21,633 nt of DNA from Veillonellaceae bacterium SB90 (lineage in GTDB: Bacteria; Bacillota; Negativicutes; Selenomonadales; Selenomonadaceae): the NCBI GenBank assembly GCA_902364065.1, contig CABJCJ010000036.1, forward strand, positions 1-21,633, given 5' to 3'. Below are positions 20,970-21,633 of this stretch, in pieces (position 1 is the stretch's first letter; every line of letters begins with the position of its first letter). Made by a program: the position numbers and the translations under genes. The notes under the pieces were generated by a model. It had not been told where the DNA came from and searched no databases. It saw only the letters and a list, made by a program, of their open reading frames with translations.

Positions 20970-21584
20970 TTAACGGTAGTTGAGATCGCGCGTGCCGTTG
21001 CGGATTTCCTCAGAAACCGGCAGGCTTGCCTCGTAGCGGCGGATGATGACATTCGTCGTCAGGACGCCGGCAAGCAGCACGATGGCCACGAGCAGGAGCA
21101 CGCGGGCCGTCGAATTGTCGCTGTCGCCGTCATCCGAGAACAGGCCGCCGAGTCCCTGCTGGACGCTGTCGAGCGCCGGACCGAAGCTCTGGATGGCGTT
21201 GTACGTGTTGTACGCCTGTGCGAACGTATTCCAGCCGGCCACGCCGAGATTCGACAGGGACTTGTCACGCGCAAAGGCAATCCACGACTGGATCGTGATG
21301 AAGATGCCCGAGCCGATGAGCGGCACAATGATCAGCAGGTAGATGAGATTCATCATAACGCCGAGCATCGCAGCCGGCAGATAGCCCGTCTGCACGGCGA
21401 TGTAGCCGACGACGATGGCATAGACGAACGTGAAGCCCGCGGCCGACTGGATGGCACCGCACCAGGCCAAGAGGCGGATCCAGCCGCCGACGGCCTTCGA
21501 CTCCGCCCAGACGCGCCCGACGTTGCGGGCATTGAGGAAACTGATGACAAGGTTGACGCCGAGTAAAAGAATCAGCATCATCAT
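20970..21584 (-). CDS. Polytopic membrane protein of unknown function
   Basis: About 204 residues with four predicted spans: ~1-17 (MLILLLGVNLVISF), ~38-64, ~70-98 (MMNLIYLLIIVPLIGSG) and ~163-181 (VLLLVAIVLLAGVLTTNVII). Between spans 3 and 4 is a long soluble region with the tyrosine- and asparagine-rich AQAYNTYNAIQ, and a short acidic patch, SDDGDSDNS. The end is polar (EEIRNGTRDLNYR). I do not recognise a family and assign no function. The ATG at 21584 is chosen because GGGAG lies 8 bases before it; the in-frame GTG at 21593 is adjacent to that site. Codon use matches the neighbours, so it looks native. Confidence 0.75.
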   Translation of the reverse strand: MMMLILLLGVNLVISFLNARNVGRVWAESKAVGGWIRLLAWCGAIQSAAGFTFVYAIVVGYIAVQTGYLPAAMLGVMMNLIYLLIIVPLIGSGIFITIQSWIAFARDKSLSNLGVAGWNTFAQAYNTYNAIQSFGPALDSVQQGLGGLFSDDGDSDNSTARVLLLVAIVLLAGVLTTNVIIRRYEASLPVSEEIRNGTRDLNYR

Positions 21585-21633
21585 GATTATCACTCCCTAT
21601 ATAATCTTCATTAATCTCTTGAATGCTCCGTTT

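Overview
The window looks like core chromosome from a diderm Firmicute of the class Negativicutes, with a Selenomonas- or Mitsuokella-like organism most likely. This is an inference from GC-rich coding sequence with AT-rich spacers, the gene order tig-clpP-clpX-lon-engB followed by ahbA-ahbB, strong Shine-Dalgarno sites, and protein wording typical of that group. The species cannot be fixed from the sequence alone. All genes but one lie on the minus strand; the exception is an AI-2E family transporter at 1239-2303. No gene-free stretch exceeds about 300 bases. The spacers mostly hold promoters and intrinsic terminators. I see no insertion sequence, prophage, CRISPR array or integron.

Layout, left to right. 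70-714: a YheO/DauR-type regulator with an inverted repeat in its promoter. 926-1001: tRNA-Ala(GGC) with a consensus promoter and a terminator. 1239-2303: the AI-2E transporter, converging on a small protein made of two DUF2292 (YezD-like) units (2378-2728). 2973-3353: a universal stress protein. 3472-4779: thiC under a TPP riboswitch (about 4838-4917). 5002-5652: an orphan Flp-like pilin whose 3' part is unusually AT-rich. 5816-7035: a CPWC glutaredoxin-like protein and a TrxB-like flavoprotein, a likely redox pair. 7185-7832: a TIP30-like NAD(P)-binding protein. 7919-9103: a class I/II aminotransferase. 9267-10243: ahbB and ahbA (siroheme decarboxylase), with a promoter inside the end of engB.

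10387-16701 is the protein quality-control block, transcribed tig, clpP, clpX, lon, engB. Intrinsic terminators sit between clpX and lon and between lon and engB, so the block is probably transcribed in graded segments. 16861-19777 is an envelope cluster transcribed in this order: a lipoprotein with a ComEC-like metallo-beta-lactamase fold, a DUF3006 protein overlapping it, an AMIN-amidase starting at TTG, and a GerMN lipoprotein. 19850-20856 holds a Cof-type HAD phosphatase coupled by an ATGA overlap to a small membrane protein, and 20970-21584 encodes a membrane protein I do not recognise.

The genes are mainly housekeeping: proteolysis and folding, thiamine and haem precursors, thiol redox, and cell wall. 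I found no convincing undescribed multi-gene system. The best leads are the duplicated DUF2292 protein, the orphan mosaic pilin, the TrxB/glutaredoxin pair with an altered NADPH motif, the ahbAB leader, and several inverted repeats placed on promoters.
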